From Phytohabitans maris (lineage in GTDB: Bacteria > Actinomycetota > Actinomycetes > Mycobacteriales > Micromonosporaceae), in assembly GCF_031085175.1 (NCBI RefSeq), contig NZ_JAVHUY010000017.1, positions 62,001 to 126,000 on the forward strand: a stretch of 64,000 bases of DNA, read 5' to 3'. The position numbers and the translations under genes are program-made. Positions within the stretch are counted from its first letter, which is position 1, and the number at the start of each line of letters is the position of its first letter. This document shows, piece by piece, positions 41,481 through 49,107 of this stretch. Under the pieces are notes generated by a model that ran no database searches, was not told the origin of the DNA, and saw only the letters and a list, made by a program, of their open reading frames with translations.

Positions 41481-42661
41481 GGCTCGCGGAGGCCTGGCGG
41501 GTGGCCCTCGACGCCCTGCGCGCCAACCGGTTGCGCAGCGCGCTGACCATGCTCGGCGTGGTGATCGGTGTCGCCGCGGTGGTGGTGCTCGTCGCGATCG
41601 GCACCGGCGCCAAGCGCGAGGTGGAGCAGCAGGTGGAGGGGCTCGGCTCCAACCTGCTGGTGGTCGTGCCGGGGCGGCTGGAGTTCAACTCGGCGCCCTC
41701 CGTCTCCCGCCTCTCACTGTCTGATGTGGACGCTGTCGGCCGGGTGGTCGGTGACCCGTCGCGGGTGGCGGTCACGGTGACCTCGGGCGAGACGGTCCGC
41801 GCCGGCAACCGCTCCACGTTCACCACCGTGCAAGGGGTACTCGAGACGACGCCGCAGGTCTTCGTCCGGAACGTGGCGCGCGGCAGCTACCTCACATCGT
41901 CCGATGTGGACACAGCGCGCCGGGTCGCGGTGCTCGGGGCCACCGTCGCCCGTACCCTCTTCGGCGACCGTGACCCGGTGGGGCAGCAGGTGTCGGTCGC
42001 GGGCGTACGGTTTCGCGTGATCGGCGTCTTCGCCCCGCTGGGCCAGAGCCTCGGGGTCGACCGGGACGACGAGGTGCACATCCCGGTGACCACCGCCCAC
42101 CGGTTGTACGGCACCAACCGGATCGACGGCATCGCGGTCAAGGCGCCCGACCGGGAGCGGATCGACGTGCTCGGCGAGCGGATCGTGGCCGAGCTCAGCG
42201 AACGCCACCCGGACACCGAGTTCAGCGCGGTGACGCAGGAGCAGATCCTCGGGGTACTCGGCGACATTCTGGGCGTGCTGACCGGTGTACTCGCCGCGAT
42301 CGCGGGCATCTCGCTGCTCGTGGGTGGAGTGGGGGTCTCCAACATCATGCTGGTCTCGGTCCGCGAGCGGACCCGGGAGATCGGGCTGCGCAAGGCGGTC
42401 GGCGCCCGGCCGCGCGACATCGGCGTGCAGTTTCTGCTGGAGGCGGTGCTGCTCACGACGATCGGCGGGGTCACCGGCATGGCGCTCGGCGTGGGCGGGG
42501 CGCTGCTGGTGGGTGAGCTCTCCCCGGTACCGGCGGCGATCACCTGGTGGTCGCTGGCGCTCGCGTTCGGGGTATCGGCGGCCGTGGGCATCGTCTTCGG
42601 CGTGGTGCCCGCCCAGCGCGCCGGCCGCCTCGACCCGGTGGTCGCACTCCGCACCGAGTAG
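41477..42661 (+). CDS. ABC transporter permease (MacB/FtsX type)
   Basis: 394-aa permease with the MacB layout: helix 1 (about 20-42, RSALTMLGVVIGVAAVVVLV), a large periplasm-like outer domain (about 45-260), then three helices in the FtsX domain (GISLLVGGVGVSNIMLVSVRERTREIGLRKAVGA, with the coupling helix; about 275-390). It matches the adaptor and ATPase encoded upstream. Function is ATP-driven export or mechanotransmission of an unknown substrate (peptide, lipid or antibiotic). GTG overlaps the ATPase stop. Confidence 0.93.
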   Translation: MRLAEAWRVALDALRANRLRSALTMLGVVIGVAAVVVLVAIGTGAKREVEQQVEGLGSNLLVVVPGRLEFNSAPSVSRLSLSDVDAVGRVVGDPSRVAVTVTSGETVRAGNRSTFTTVQGVLETTPQVFVRNVARGSYLTSSDVDTARRVAVLGATVARTLFGDRDPVGQQVSVAGVRFRVIGVFAPLGQSLGVDRDDEVHIPVTTAHRLYGTNRIDGIAVKAPDRERIDVLGERIVAELSERHPDTEFSAVTQEQILGVLGDILGVLTGVLAAIAGISLLVGGVGVSNIMLVSVRERTREIGLRKAVGARPRDIGVQFLLEAVLLTTIGGVTGMALGVGGALLVGELSPVPAAITWWSLALAFGVSAAVGIVFGVVPAQRAGRLDPVVALRTE

Positions 42662-42884
42662 CGGTTCTCGCACTGGTCGACCGAGTCGGCAAACGTCCGA
42701 TATACCCCCTTGGGGTGAATTATGCTTATCGCCCGGAGTGGCGACTTGACTGATCATGATCATCTGGCTGAAGGGATCGCGTGGGTCACAGCCGTCCCGG
42801 TACCGTACTAGTTACACGCGCGTTGCCCGCCGCGGCGCATCCCGCCCGGCGGCGCGCGCCGGGGATGGGATGGGTTGGTGAGCC

Positions 42885-43097
42885 ATGGCAGGATCACCAC
42901 AGTCCGAGAGCAGACTGTCGGAGGTCAAGTTCCTGACCGTCGCGGAGGTGGCGACACTGATGCGGGTCTCGAAGATGACCGTTTACCGGCTGGTGCACTC
43001 AGGCGAGTTGACGGCGGTCCGGGTCGGCCGGTCCTTCCGGGTCCCGGAGCACGCGGTGCACGAATACCTTCGGGGGGCGTTCCAAGAGTCGGCGTAA
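42885..43097 (+). CDS. Excisionase-family HTH protein (Rv0500A-like)
   Basis: 70-aa DNA-binding protein of the MerR/excisionase-like winged helix type: [22 protein letters not shown], then [21 protein letters not shown]. The sequence is nearly the same as mycobacterial Rv0500A, which sits in the same place before the bS22 gene (recalled). It is a chromosomal regulator, not a sign of a mobile element. ATG at 42885 with GGTGAG close upstream. A perfect 12-bp palindrome (42751-42762, TGATCATGATCA) lies in the upstream gap and may be a regulatory site. Targets unknown. Confidence 0.9.
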   Translation: MAGSPQSESRLSEVKFLTVAEVATLMRVSKMTVYRLVHSGELTAVRVGRSFRVPEHAVHEYLRGAFQESA

Positions 43098-43108
43098 CAG
43101 GGGCTACC

Positions 43109-43151
43109 CTGGTGGGCGACCGTGAGTCCGACGGGCGTCGGCGCCCACCAG
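43109..43151 (+). promoter_or_regulatory. Hairpin in the 5' leader of the bS22 gene
   Basis: CTGGTGGGCG (43109-43118) and CGCCCACCAG (43142-43151) form a perfect 10-bp stem with a 23-nt loop. TACCCT (43105-43110) just before would start a transcript at about 43117, within the left arm, so the element can be either the terminator of the HTH gene or part of a structured bS22 leader. Confidence 0.45.
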
Positions 43152-43231
43152 GCAGCTCCGGTCCGCTGTCCAGATTGGTCGCCGGTTGGCGACCGGCTGT
43201 AGCCGAGGAATCGCAACGGGAAGGCTTTCGT

Positions 43232-43333
43232 ATGGGCTCGGTCGTCAAGAAGCGCCGCAAGCGCATGGCTAAGAAGAAGCACCGCAAGCTGCTGCGCAAG
43301 ACCCGCGTCCAGCGTCGTCGTCTCGGCAAGTAG
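43232..43333 (+). CDS. Ribosomal protein bS22 (AURKAIP1/COX24 domain)
   Basis: 33-aa extremely basic protein; starts [19 protein letters not shown] and ends RVQRRRLGK. It is the actinobacterial small-subunit protein bS22 (Rv0500B in M. tuberculosis), seen in mycobacterial ribosome structures near the decoding site. ATG at 43232 has GGGAAGG about 8 nt upstream. The length, composition and position between the HTH gene and the epimerase gene all match, so confidence is high despite the small size. Confidence 0.93.
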   Translation: MGSVVKKRRKRMAKKKHRKLLRKTRVQRRRLGK

Positions 43334-43381
43334 CCACGTCCGGTCCTCCACGCCGGACGAGCATCGAAACGTGAGGTGGCG

Positions 43382-44533
43382 GTGACTGCCGCCTTGAGCG
43401 TCGTCGTGGTAACCGGCATCAGCCGGTTCCTCGGCGCGAACGTCGCCGCCCGCCTCGCCGCCGACGATCGCGTCGGCCGCGTGGTGGGCCTCGACCCCAA
43501 CGAGCCCGCCGCCGAGATCCAGGAGCTGCTCGGCGGCGTCGAGCAGGTGCGCGCCGACGCCGGTTCGGCCCCGACCGTGGTGGCCGAGCTCGACGCCGAG
43601 GTCGTGGTGCACCTCGCGCTGATCACATCGCCAGAGCCGGGCGGCCGGTCGGCGATGAAAGAGCAAAACGTCATCGGCACGATGCAGCTCCTCGCCGCCT
43701 GCCAGCAGGCACCCCACCTGCGCAAGCTGGTGATGCGCTCGTCCACCGCGGCATACGGCGCCTCCTTCCGCGACCCCGCCGTCTTCACCGAGGAGACCGA
43801 GCCGCGCCAGGTGCCCCGGGGCGGGTTCGCGCGCGACATCCTCGACATCGAGGGCTACCTGCGCGGCTTCCGCCGCCGGCGGCCCGACATCAGCGCGACC
43901 GTGCTCCGTTTCGCGCCGTTCATCGGCTCCACGGCCGACACCACCCTGACCCGGTACTTCGCCCAGCCGATCGTGCCCACCGTGCTCGGGCGCGACCCGC
44001 GGCTGCAGTTCCTGCACGTCGATGACGCGCTCGAGGTGGTGCACCGCTCGGTGGTGGAGGATCACCCCGGCACCTACAACGTGGCCGGCGCCGGCGTGCT
44101 CGCGCTCTCCCAGGCGATCCGGCGGGCGGGGCGGCTCGCCGTACCGGTCTTCGAGCCCGGCCTCTCCGCCGCCGCGACGCTCGCCGGCGGGCTGCGCCTC
44201 GGTCGCTACGGCCTCGACCAGCTCGACCTCTTCGTGCACGGCCGGGTGGTCGACACCACCCGCCTGGTCGAGGAGTTCGGCTTCGAGCCGCGCACCACGG
44301 CGGCCGCCTTCGACGACTTCATCCGCCGGCACGCCGACCGCGCGCTGGTGTCCGCCGACCACCTGGCGGCTGCCGAGCGGACCATCCTCGACGGCATCCG
44401 GCGAGTCCGGGCCGCCACCGCGAAAGAACTCCCGCTTGGAGCCTCGTGGCCGCCCGCGGCGAGGGAGTCATTGGGCTCAGCGCGTGCGGAGCCTCGCGGC
44501 CGCCCGCAGCGAAGTGAGGACGGCCATGAGTGA
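43382..44533 (+). CDS. NAD-dependent epimerase/dehydratase (GalE2-like, extended SDR)
   Basis: 383-aa extended SDR. The nucleotide loop is VVTGISRFLGANVAARL (about 8-24; less Gly-rich than the usual TGxxGxxG). VVVHLAL, MRSSTAAYG (catalytic Ser region, about 118) and TVLRFAPFIGS follow. The Tyr-x3-Lys motif is not where expected (the region reads FARDILDIEGYLRGF), so catalytic activity may be altered or lost. Counterpart of Rv0501 (galE2) by position. The C-terminal about 25 residues are encoded by a 25-bp repeat pair. GTG at 43382 with GTGAGG 5 nt upstream; GTG at 43376 is possible. Overlaps the acyltransferase start by 8 nt. Confidence 0.82.
   Translation: MTAALSVVVVTGISRFLGANVAARLAADDRVGRVVGLDPNEPAAEIQELLGGVEQVRADAGSAPTVVAELDAEVVVHLALITSPEPGGRSAMKEQNVIGTMQLLAACQQAPHLRKLVMRSSTAAYGASFRDPAVFTEETEPRQVPRGGFARDILDIEGYLRGFRRRRPDISATVLRFAPFIGSTADTTLTRYFAQPIVPTVLGRDPRLQFLHVDDALEVVHRSVVEDHPGTYNVAGAGVLALSQAIRRAGRLAVPVFEPGLSAAATLAGGLRLGRYGLDQLDLFVHGRVVDTTRLVEEFGFEPRTTAAAFDDFIRRHADRALVSADHLAAAERTILDGIRRVRAATAKELPLGASWPPAARESLGSARAEPRGRPQRSEDGHE
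44438..44512. repeat. 25-bp direct repeat at the epimerase 3' end
   Basis: Copies at 44438-44462 and 44488-44512 share GGAGCCTCG, GGCCGCCCGC and GCGA with two differences, 50 nt apart. They encode the tail of the epimerase and reach to just before the acyltransferase start, and they look like inserted intergenic repeat material. Confidence 0.6.
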
Positions 44534-45398
44534 CCCGGCTGTCCAGGACGTGCCCGGCGACCCGTGGGACAAGCGGGTGGCCTCGGCCCTGTCGTTCCTG
44601 CGCCGCCGCCTCTCCGGGCAGTACGAGGTGGACGAGTTCGGCTTCGACCCGGAGCTGACCGACCACGTCTTCTACCCGGTCCTGCGCCGGCTTTATCACG
44701 ACTGGTTCCGCACCGAGGTGTTCGGCCTGGAGAATCTCCCCGACGACGGCGCCGGCCTGGTGGTCGGCAACCACTCGGGCACCGTCGCGATGGACGCGCT
44801 GATGCTCTCGATCGCCATCCACGACGGCCATCCCAAGGCGCGCCACCTGCGGCTGCTCGGCGCCGACCTGGTCTTCCGCGTGCCGGTGCTCTCCGAGCTG
44901 ACCCGCAAGTCAGGCGGCACCGTGGCCTGCAACCCGGACGCCGAGCGGCTGCTGAGCGGCGGCGAGCTGGTCGGCGTCTTCCCCGAGGGCTTCAAGGGCG
45001 TCGGCAAGCACTACCGCGACCGGTACAAGCTGCAACGCTTCGGCCGCGGCGGCTTCGTCTCGGCCGCGCTCCGCACCGGCACTCCGATCGTGCCGGTGGC
45101 GATCGTCGGCGCCGAGGAGATCTACCCGATCCTGGGCGACCTCAAGCCGGTGGCCCGCCTGCTCAAGCTGCCGTACTTTCCGGTCACGCCGACCTTCCCC
45201 TGGCTGGGGCCGCTCGGCCTGGTGCCGCTGCCGAGCAAGTGGCTGATCGAGTTCTGCCCGCCGATCCCCACCGCCGACCTGGTCGACCAGGCCGACGACC
45301 CGATGGTCATCTTCAACCTCGCCGACCAGGTGCGCGAGACGATCCAGCACACCCTGCACCGCCTGCTGGCAAAGCGCCCAGACCCCTTCGGCCGCTAG
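44526..45398 (+). CDS. Lysophospholipid acyltransferase-family protein (PlsC type)
   Basis: 290-aa acyltransferase of the PlsC/LPLAT fold: motif I VVGNHSGTVAMDALML (HSGTVAMD as the NHx4D form, about 76-90), motif III FPEGFKGVGKHYRDRYKL (about 158) and motif IV IVPVAIVGAEEIYP. One N-terminal amphipathic part, no clear membrane anchor. The family transfers acyl groups to glycerolipids. Rv0502 is the positional counterpart (recalled). ATG at 44526 overlaps the epimerase end, so the genes are translationally coupled. Confidence 0.88.
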   Translation: MSDPAVQDVPGDPWDKRVASALSFLRRRLSGQYEVDEFGFDPELTDHVFYPVLRRLYHDWFRTEVFGLENLPDDGAGLVVGNHSGTVAMDALMLSIAIHDGHPKARHLRLLGADLVFRVPVLSELTRKSGGTVACNPDAERLLSGGELVGVFPEGFKGVGKHYRDRYKLQRFGRGGFVSAALRTGTPIVPVAIVGAEEIYPILGDLKPVARLLKLPYFPVTPTFPWLGPLGLVPLPSKWLIEFCPPIPTADLVDQADDPMVIFNLADQVRETIQHTLHRLLAKRPDPFGR

Positions 45399-45401
45399 TC
45401 C

Positions 45402-45515
45402 CTGTTTCGAAAATCCTTGCCGGGCTGCGCCGGGCCCAGACGACGACCGGCTGCGCCCGCCACCACCTGACGCCGCCTGGACTCCGGCTCGCACCGACAA
45501 TCCCTTTGAAACAGG
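45402..45515. repeat. Short inverted-repeat-bounded element (MITE-like)
   Basis: CCTGTTTC (45402-45409) and GAAACAGG (45508-45515) bound 98 bp between convergent genes. The arms extend outward as TAG-nn-CCTGTTTC on both sides. A related CTGTTTCAAAA motif recurs at 47800. No coding potential. It may be a small relic element; the short arms allow chance. Confidence 0.4.
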
Positions 45516-45648
45516 CCCTAACGCCCGGCCGCGACGGTTCGGATCCGGTCCGAACCTGATGATCGTTCACCCGAAACCCGCGTCCTTCCCGGCGTTTCAC
45601 GCGGAAACCGGGCGAACGATCACCACCACCAGGGTGGGGCGGTGCGGG

Positions 45649-46809
45649 CTACTTCAGGGTGCGGAGGTCCAGGGTGTGCCAGGCGGTGGTTTCGTTGTCG
45701 CCGGTCGACCACCAGAGCAGGCCGCCGCGGCTCTGGACTATCCCGACGCCGTCGGCCACCGCGACCACGCGCTTTTCCTTCAGGTCGTAGAGGAGCAGCT
45801 GCTGGGAGCTGATCGGGGCGCTCTGGTCGCCGCCGCTCTGGGAGAGCACCTCGAACCGGTCGAGCAGCGCCACGTCGATCACCGAGGCGGTGGCGGCGCC
45901 ACCGGCCACGCGGCGGCGGTCGCTGCCGTCCGGGCGCATCAGGTCGATGCGGGACGGGCCGTCGCCGGCCAGCACCAGTACGCGGCACCAGGTCGGGCCG
46001 CAGGTGGCCAGCTCGGTGGCGGAGGCCCCGACGGTAGTGACCTGCCGGGTGTCCAGGTTGCGGAGCTGGACCGGGCCGGTCTGCCCGCTGCCCGCGCTGA
46101 CCAGCCACGGCCAGGCCGACAGCGCCCAGGCGCCCGGTTCGGTGCGGACCGATACCGTGCCGCCGCTGAGCGGGACCGAGCGGACCTCGGTCGAGGTCTC
46201 GTCCTGCGGTGATACCGACACCCAGTGCAGGCGACCGCCGGCGATCACCATGTCGTACTCGGAGTTGAAGAGCACCACGTCGCCGGTGTCTTCGGTGAGG
46301 AGTCGGGCCGGTCCGCCGCTGGCGACGTCGGCGATCCACATCCGGGTGCGGGCGATGCCCTCGGCGTCGCTCACCGACTCGGCCCAGGCGACCTCGTCGC
46401 CGGACCGGACGAACCCACCGAACTGCGGGGTCCCGTCGACCGGCAGGCGGCGCAGCTCCCGTACCGAGCCGTCGGCCGCGCGCAACACCAGCCGCTGGTG
46501 GGTGCCGCCGGGCTCGGGCGCGGTGCCGAGCGAGGTCTTGGCGTCCAGGAAGTAGACCGGGCTGTACAGCGGGCCTTCCGGCAGCCCGCCCGTCAGGTCG
46601 GCGCGCTCGGCGTCCGGCCACACCTCGGCGACGGTACGTGGCTGCTGCGGGCCCGTGGGCTGCTGCTTCTGGCCGGGGGAGAGCGCGAGGAGCGTGCCGG
46701 CGGCCGCCAGCGCGACGCCGAGCGCGGCCAGTCCGACCGTCCGCCGGGGGCGTGGGTGCCGGCCGGGTCGCGGCGCGGGCACCACCGGTCGCCCGGCGGT
46801 GAGGGTCAT
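45649..46809 (-). CDS. Membrane-anchored beta-propeller-like protein
   Basis: 386-aa protein: basic N-terminus, one membrane helix (about 25-44, VGLAALGVALAAAGTLLAL), then an outer domain rich in beta-strand repeats of TolB/WD-like type: LVLRAADGSVRELRRLP, MWIADVASGGPARLL, PVQLRNLDTRQVTTV, IDLMRPDGSDRRRVAGG, LLLYDLKEKRVVAVADG and WHTLDLRTL, about six blades. Two Cys (ATCGPTWCRV) may form a disulfide. No catalytic motif, so likely a binding or scaffold protein. ATG overlaps the HAD stop by 4 nt. Confidence 0.78.
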   Translation of the reverse strand: MTLTAGRPVVPAPRPGRHPRPRRTVGLAALGVALAAAGTLLALSPGQKQQPTGPQQPRTVAEVWPDAERADLTGGLPEGPLYSPVYFLDAKTSLGTAPEPGGTHQRLVLRAADGSVRELRRLPVDGTPQFGGFVRSGDEVAWAESVSDAEGIARTRMWIADVASGGPARLLTEDTGDVVLFNSEYDMVIAGGRLHWVSVSPQDETSTEVRSVPLSGGTVSVRTEPGAWALSAWPWLVSAGSGQTGPVQLRNLDTRQVTTVGASATELATCGPTWCRVLVLAGDGPSRIDLMRPDGSDRRRVAGGAATASVIDVALLDRFEVLSQSGGDQSAPISSQQLLLYDLKEKRVVAVADGVGIVQSRGGLLWWSTGDNETTAWHTLDLRTLK

Positions 46810-47702
46810 CGGCGAGACCTGCGGCGGCGCAGGGCCATCCCGGCGGCGACGGCACCGATCAGCACCGCCGTGGCGGCGGTCGTGGGTACGGCGATCTTGG
46901 CGGCCTTGCGTCCGGTGCGGAAGTCGCGGACCTCCCAGCCACGCTCGCGGGCCTCGGCGCGCAGCGCGCTGTCCGGGTTGACCGCCACGGCGTTGCCCAC
47001 GATCGACAGCATCGGGATGTCGTTGGACGAATCGCTGTACGCCGTACAGCGGGACAGGTCGAGCCCTTCGACCTTGGCGAGCTGCTGGATCGCGTCGGCC
47101 TTGGCCGGGCCGTGCATGAGGTCGCCGACCAGGCGTCCGGTGTACGCACCGTCCCTGACCTCGGCGACCGTGCCGACCGCCCCGGTCAGGCCGAGCCGCC
47201 CGGCGATCACCCGGCCGAGCTCGACCGGCGCCGCGCTGACCAGCCAGACCCGCTGGCCGGCGTCGAGGTGCAGCTGGGCGAGCGCCCGCGTGCCGGCCCA
47301 GATCCGCTCGGCCATCAGCTCGTCGAAGATCTCCTCGCTGAGCCGCTCCATGTCTTCGACCCGCCAGCCCTCGACGAACGCGAGCGCGGTGGCCTTGGCC
47401 CGGGACATGTCGCCGGCGTGCTCGCGGGAGAGCAGCCGGAAGCGCGCCTGCTGCCAGGCGAAACGGGCCAGGTCGCCGGTCGTCAGGTACTTGCGGGCGG
47501 CCAGCCCACGGGCGAACCAGTAGATCGACGCGCCCTGCATCATCGTGTTGTCGACGTCGAAGAACGCCGCCGCCGCGCTGTCTGGAGGAACGGCCAGGGC
47601 CGCCTCCAGGTCGGTGGCGGCCCAGCCAGCGGTGTGGCCGTAGGCGTCGGTGCTGACAGTCACCTTCTTGGACTTTCCGCCGACCCTGCGGGTGCGCGCC
47701 AC
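46806..47702 (-). CDS. HAD-IB family hydrolase (SerB1-like)
   Basis: 298-aa HAD-IB phosphatase with motif I FFDVDNTMMQG (Asp nucleophile, DxDxT form; about 47-57), motif II WLVSAAP (about 165) and motif III/IV KADAIQQLA and YSDSSNDIPML (about 227). A C-terminal hydrophobic helix (about 272-292) and basic tail likely anchor it to the membrane. Rv0505c (serB1), a phosphoserine-phosphatase-like protein, is the positional counterpart; the true substrate (phosphoserine or a phosphorylated lipid/sugar) is open. GTG at 47702 has GGAGG 7 nt upstream. Confidence 0.88.
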   Translation of the reverse strand: MARTRRVGGKSKKVTVSTDAYGHTAGWAATDLEAALAVPPDSAAAAFFDVDNTMMQGASIYWFARGLAARKYLTTGDLARFAWQQARFRLLSREHAGDMSRAKATALAFVEGWRVEDMERLSEEIFDELMAERIWAGTRALAQLHLDAGQRVWLVSAAPVELGRVIAGRLGLTGAVGTVAEVRDGAYTGRLVGDLMHGPAKADAIQQLAKVEGLDLSRCTAYSDSSNDIPMLSIVGNAVAVNPDSALRAEARERGWEVRDFRTGRKAAKIAVPTTAATAVLIGAVAAGMALRRRRSRR

Positions 47703-47805
47703 GCGTGGACCTCCCTCTGGCTCCCTCCTAGGGAGGGTAGCCAACGAGGCCCTGAATGACCCCTAAAGCGGAGGCCGCTCCGGGCGCGCGTGCCAAGCGC
47801 TGTTT

Positions 47806-47825
47806 CAAAACTGGGCTTAACCCAG
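47806..47825 (-). terminator. Short terminator hairpin at the rsbN stop
   Basis: On the minus strand CTGGG-ttaag-CCCAG (47825-47811) is followed by TTTTG. The rsbN stop codon lies in the loop. The stem is only 5 bp, so strength is doubtful. Confidence 0.4.
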
Positions 47826-48917
47826 CAGGTCACCGAGGATGCGTCCCAGACCATCGAGAAGACCGCCCTCCGTACTGGTCGGTGTCGGCGCGGGCTGGTC
47901 GGCCGGCGTCGATCCGTCCGGTGCGGGAGTGCCCGGGGGCGTGGTCGTACCGGCGCTACCGGCCGGCTTGGGGTCGGTGCCCTCGGTGCGCTCCGGCGCC
48001 GGCTTGGCGTCCGTCCGCTGCGAGGAGTCGGGGTCGGACGCCGGACCCGAGCGCCCTTGGCTCGGTGCCGACCAGCAGGTGCCCGGCTTCGGGCCCAAGA
48101 CGTCGGCGCCAACGGTCGCCGCGTCGCCGCAGTCGAGCGTAGCGCGCAGGGACTTGGAGCGCTGGCTCACCTGGTCGAGCACCGCGAGCGACGCCACCGC
48201 GCGGTCGCGGCTGGCAGCCGGCAGGCGGTCGAGCATCTTGGTGATCTGCTGGCGCTGCCCGCTCACGAACGTGTCGACCGCGTCCAGCGGGGTCGCGTCG
48301 CGTCGCGCCACGGCGGCCGTGTGCAGCAGCTTCGCGCCCTCGCGGGTGTCGCTGTCCATGTCGTCGAGCACGCCGGAGAACCCGGTGGTGTCGCCTACCG
48401 CGCCGGCCTCGGCGAGCCGGGTGCGGGCGAAGTCGAGGAAGAGCTGCCCCCGGGTGACGTCCGAGCTGGCGAGCGCGAGCTGGGCCCGCTCGGTGGAGCG
48501 CTTGACCCCGTACAGAGCGTCGCCGGGCATCGCGTTTTCGCTGGCCGCGGACATGCCGGAGACGGCGATCGCGCCGACCGCCACACCGACGATCACGGCG
48601 CCGCGGGCGCGGATCCGGCGGCCGGTGAACCGCGGGCGCGACTCGGACGCGAAGCCAGGCTCGGGTGCCTCGACCGCGGTCGCGCCGATCCCGTCCCGCT
48701 CGGCCTTCGCCACGAGCATCGCGCGCAGGCCGGTACGGAAGTCCGGGTCGATCTCGACCTGCGGCTTCACGGCGGTCAGATGGTCACTGACCGCGATGAA
48801 CTCGGCCAGCTCCTCCTCGGCACGGTCGCGCACGTGGTGCCGGCGACCGCCGCTGGCCTCGTCGAGGAGCTGCGCGAAGCGCTCGGCGCGCCGGCGGTAG
48901 AAGACGTTCGTGGTCAC
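47817..48917 (-). CDS. rsbN: RsbN-like anti-sigma factor of BldN (DUF5667)
   Basis: 366-aa membrane protein. Cytoplasmic N-terminal part (about 1-95: NVFYRRRAERFAQLLDEASGGRR, VSDHLTAVKPQVEIDPDFRTGLRAML) that should bind the sigma factor, one transmembrane helix (about 102-122, AVIVGVAVGAIAVSGMSAA), then a DUF5667 outer domain (ENAMPGDALYGVKRSTERAQLAL) and a long Pro/Ser/Thr-rich tail. In Streptomyces RsbN, encoded beside bldN, anchors and inhibits sigma-BldN; the pairing here matches. GTG at 48917 has GGAGG 8 nt upstream. The 190-nt gap to bldN may hold its own promoter. Confidence 0.83.
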   Translation of the reverse strand: MTTNVFYRRRAERFAQLLDEASGGRRHHVRDRAEEELAEFIAVSDHLTAVKPQVEIDPDFRTGLRAMLVAKAERDGIGATAVEAPEPGFASESRPRFTGRRIRARGAVIVGVAVGAIAVSGMSAASENAMPGDALYGVKRSTERAQLALASSDVTRGQLFLDFARTRLAEAGAVGDTTGFSGVLDDMDSDTREGAKLLHTAAVARRDATPLDAVDTFVSGQRQQITKMLDRLPAASRDRAVASLAVLDQVSQRSKSLRATLDCGDAATVGADVLGPKPGTCWSAPSQGRSGPASDPDSSQRTDAKPAPERTEGTDPKPAGSAGTTTPPGTPAPDGSTPADQPAPTPTSTEGGLLDGLGRILGDLLG

Positions 48918-49107
48918 CGCGGGCACCTCCCTTCGCTGGTCACGGCTGTGCGGTCGGCGTCCTCGCCGACCGGTGCGACGGCAGCGGAAACCGCGGGATG
49001 AGCCAGGGGGGATGCCAGGGCCACCGCCGGTCGCACCAATACAAACGGTCGGTGGGCACGACCGGTTACGGGTAGGCGGGAGGCGTAATTACGAAGAGTG
49101 AGGAGTG

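Noticed and set aside
42885-43097. Excisionase-like gene as a sign of an integrated element
   Set aside because: It is a conserved chromosomal HTH gene (Rv0500A-like) in its normal place before bS22; there is no integrase or attachment site.
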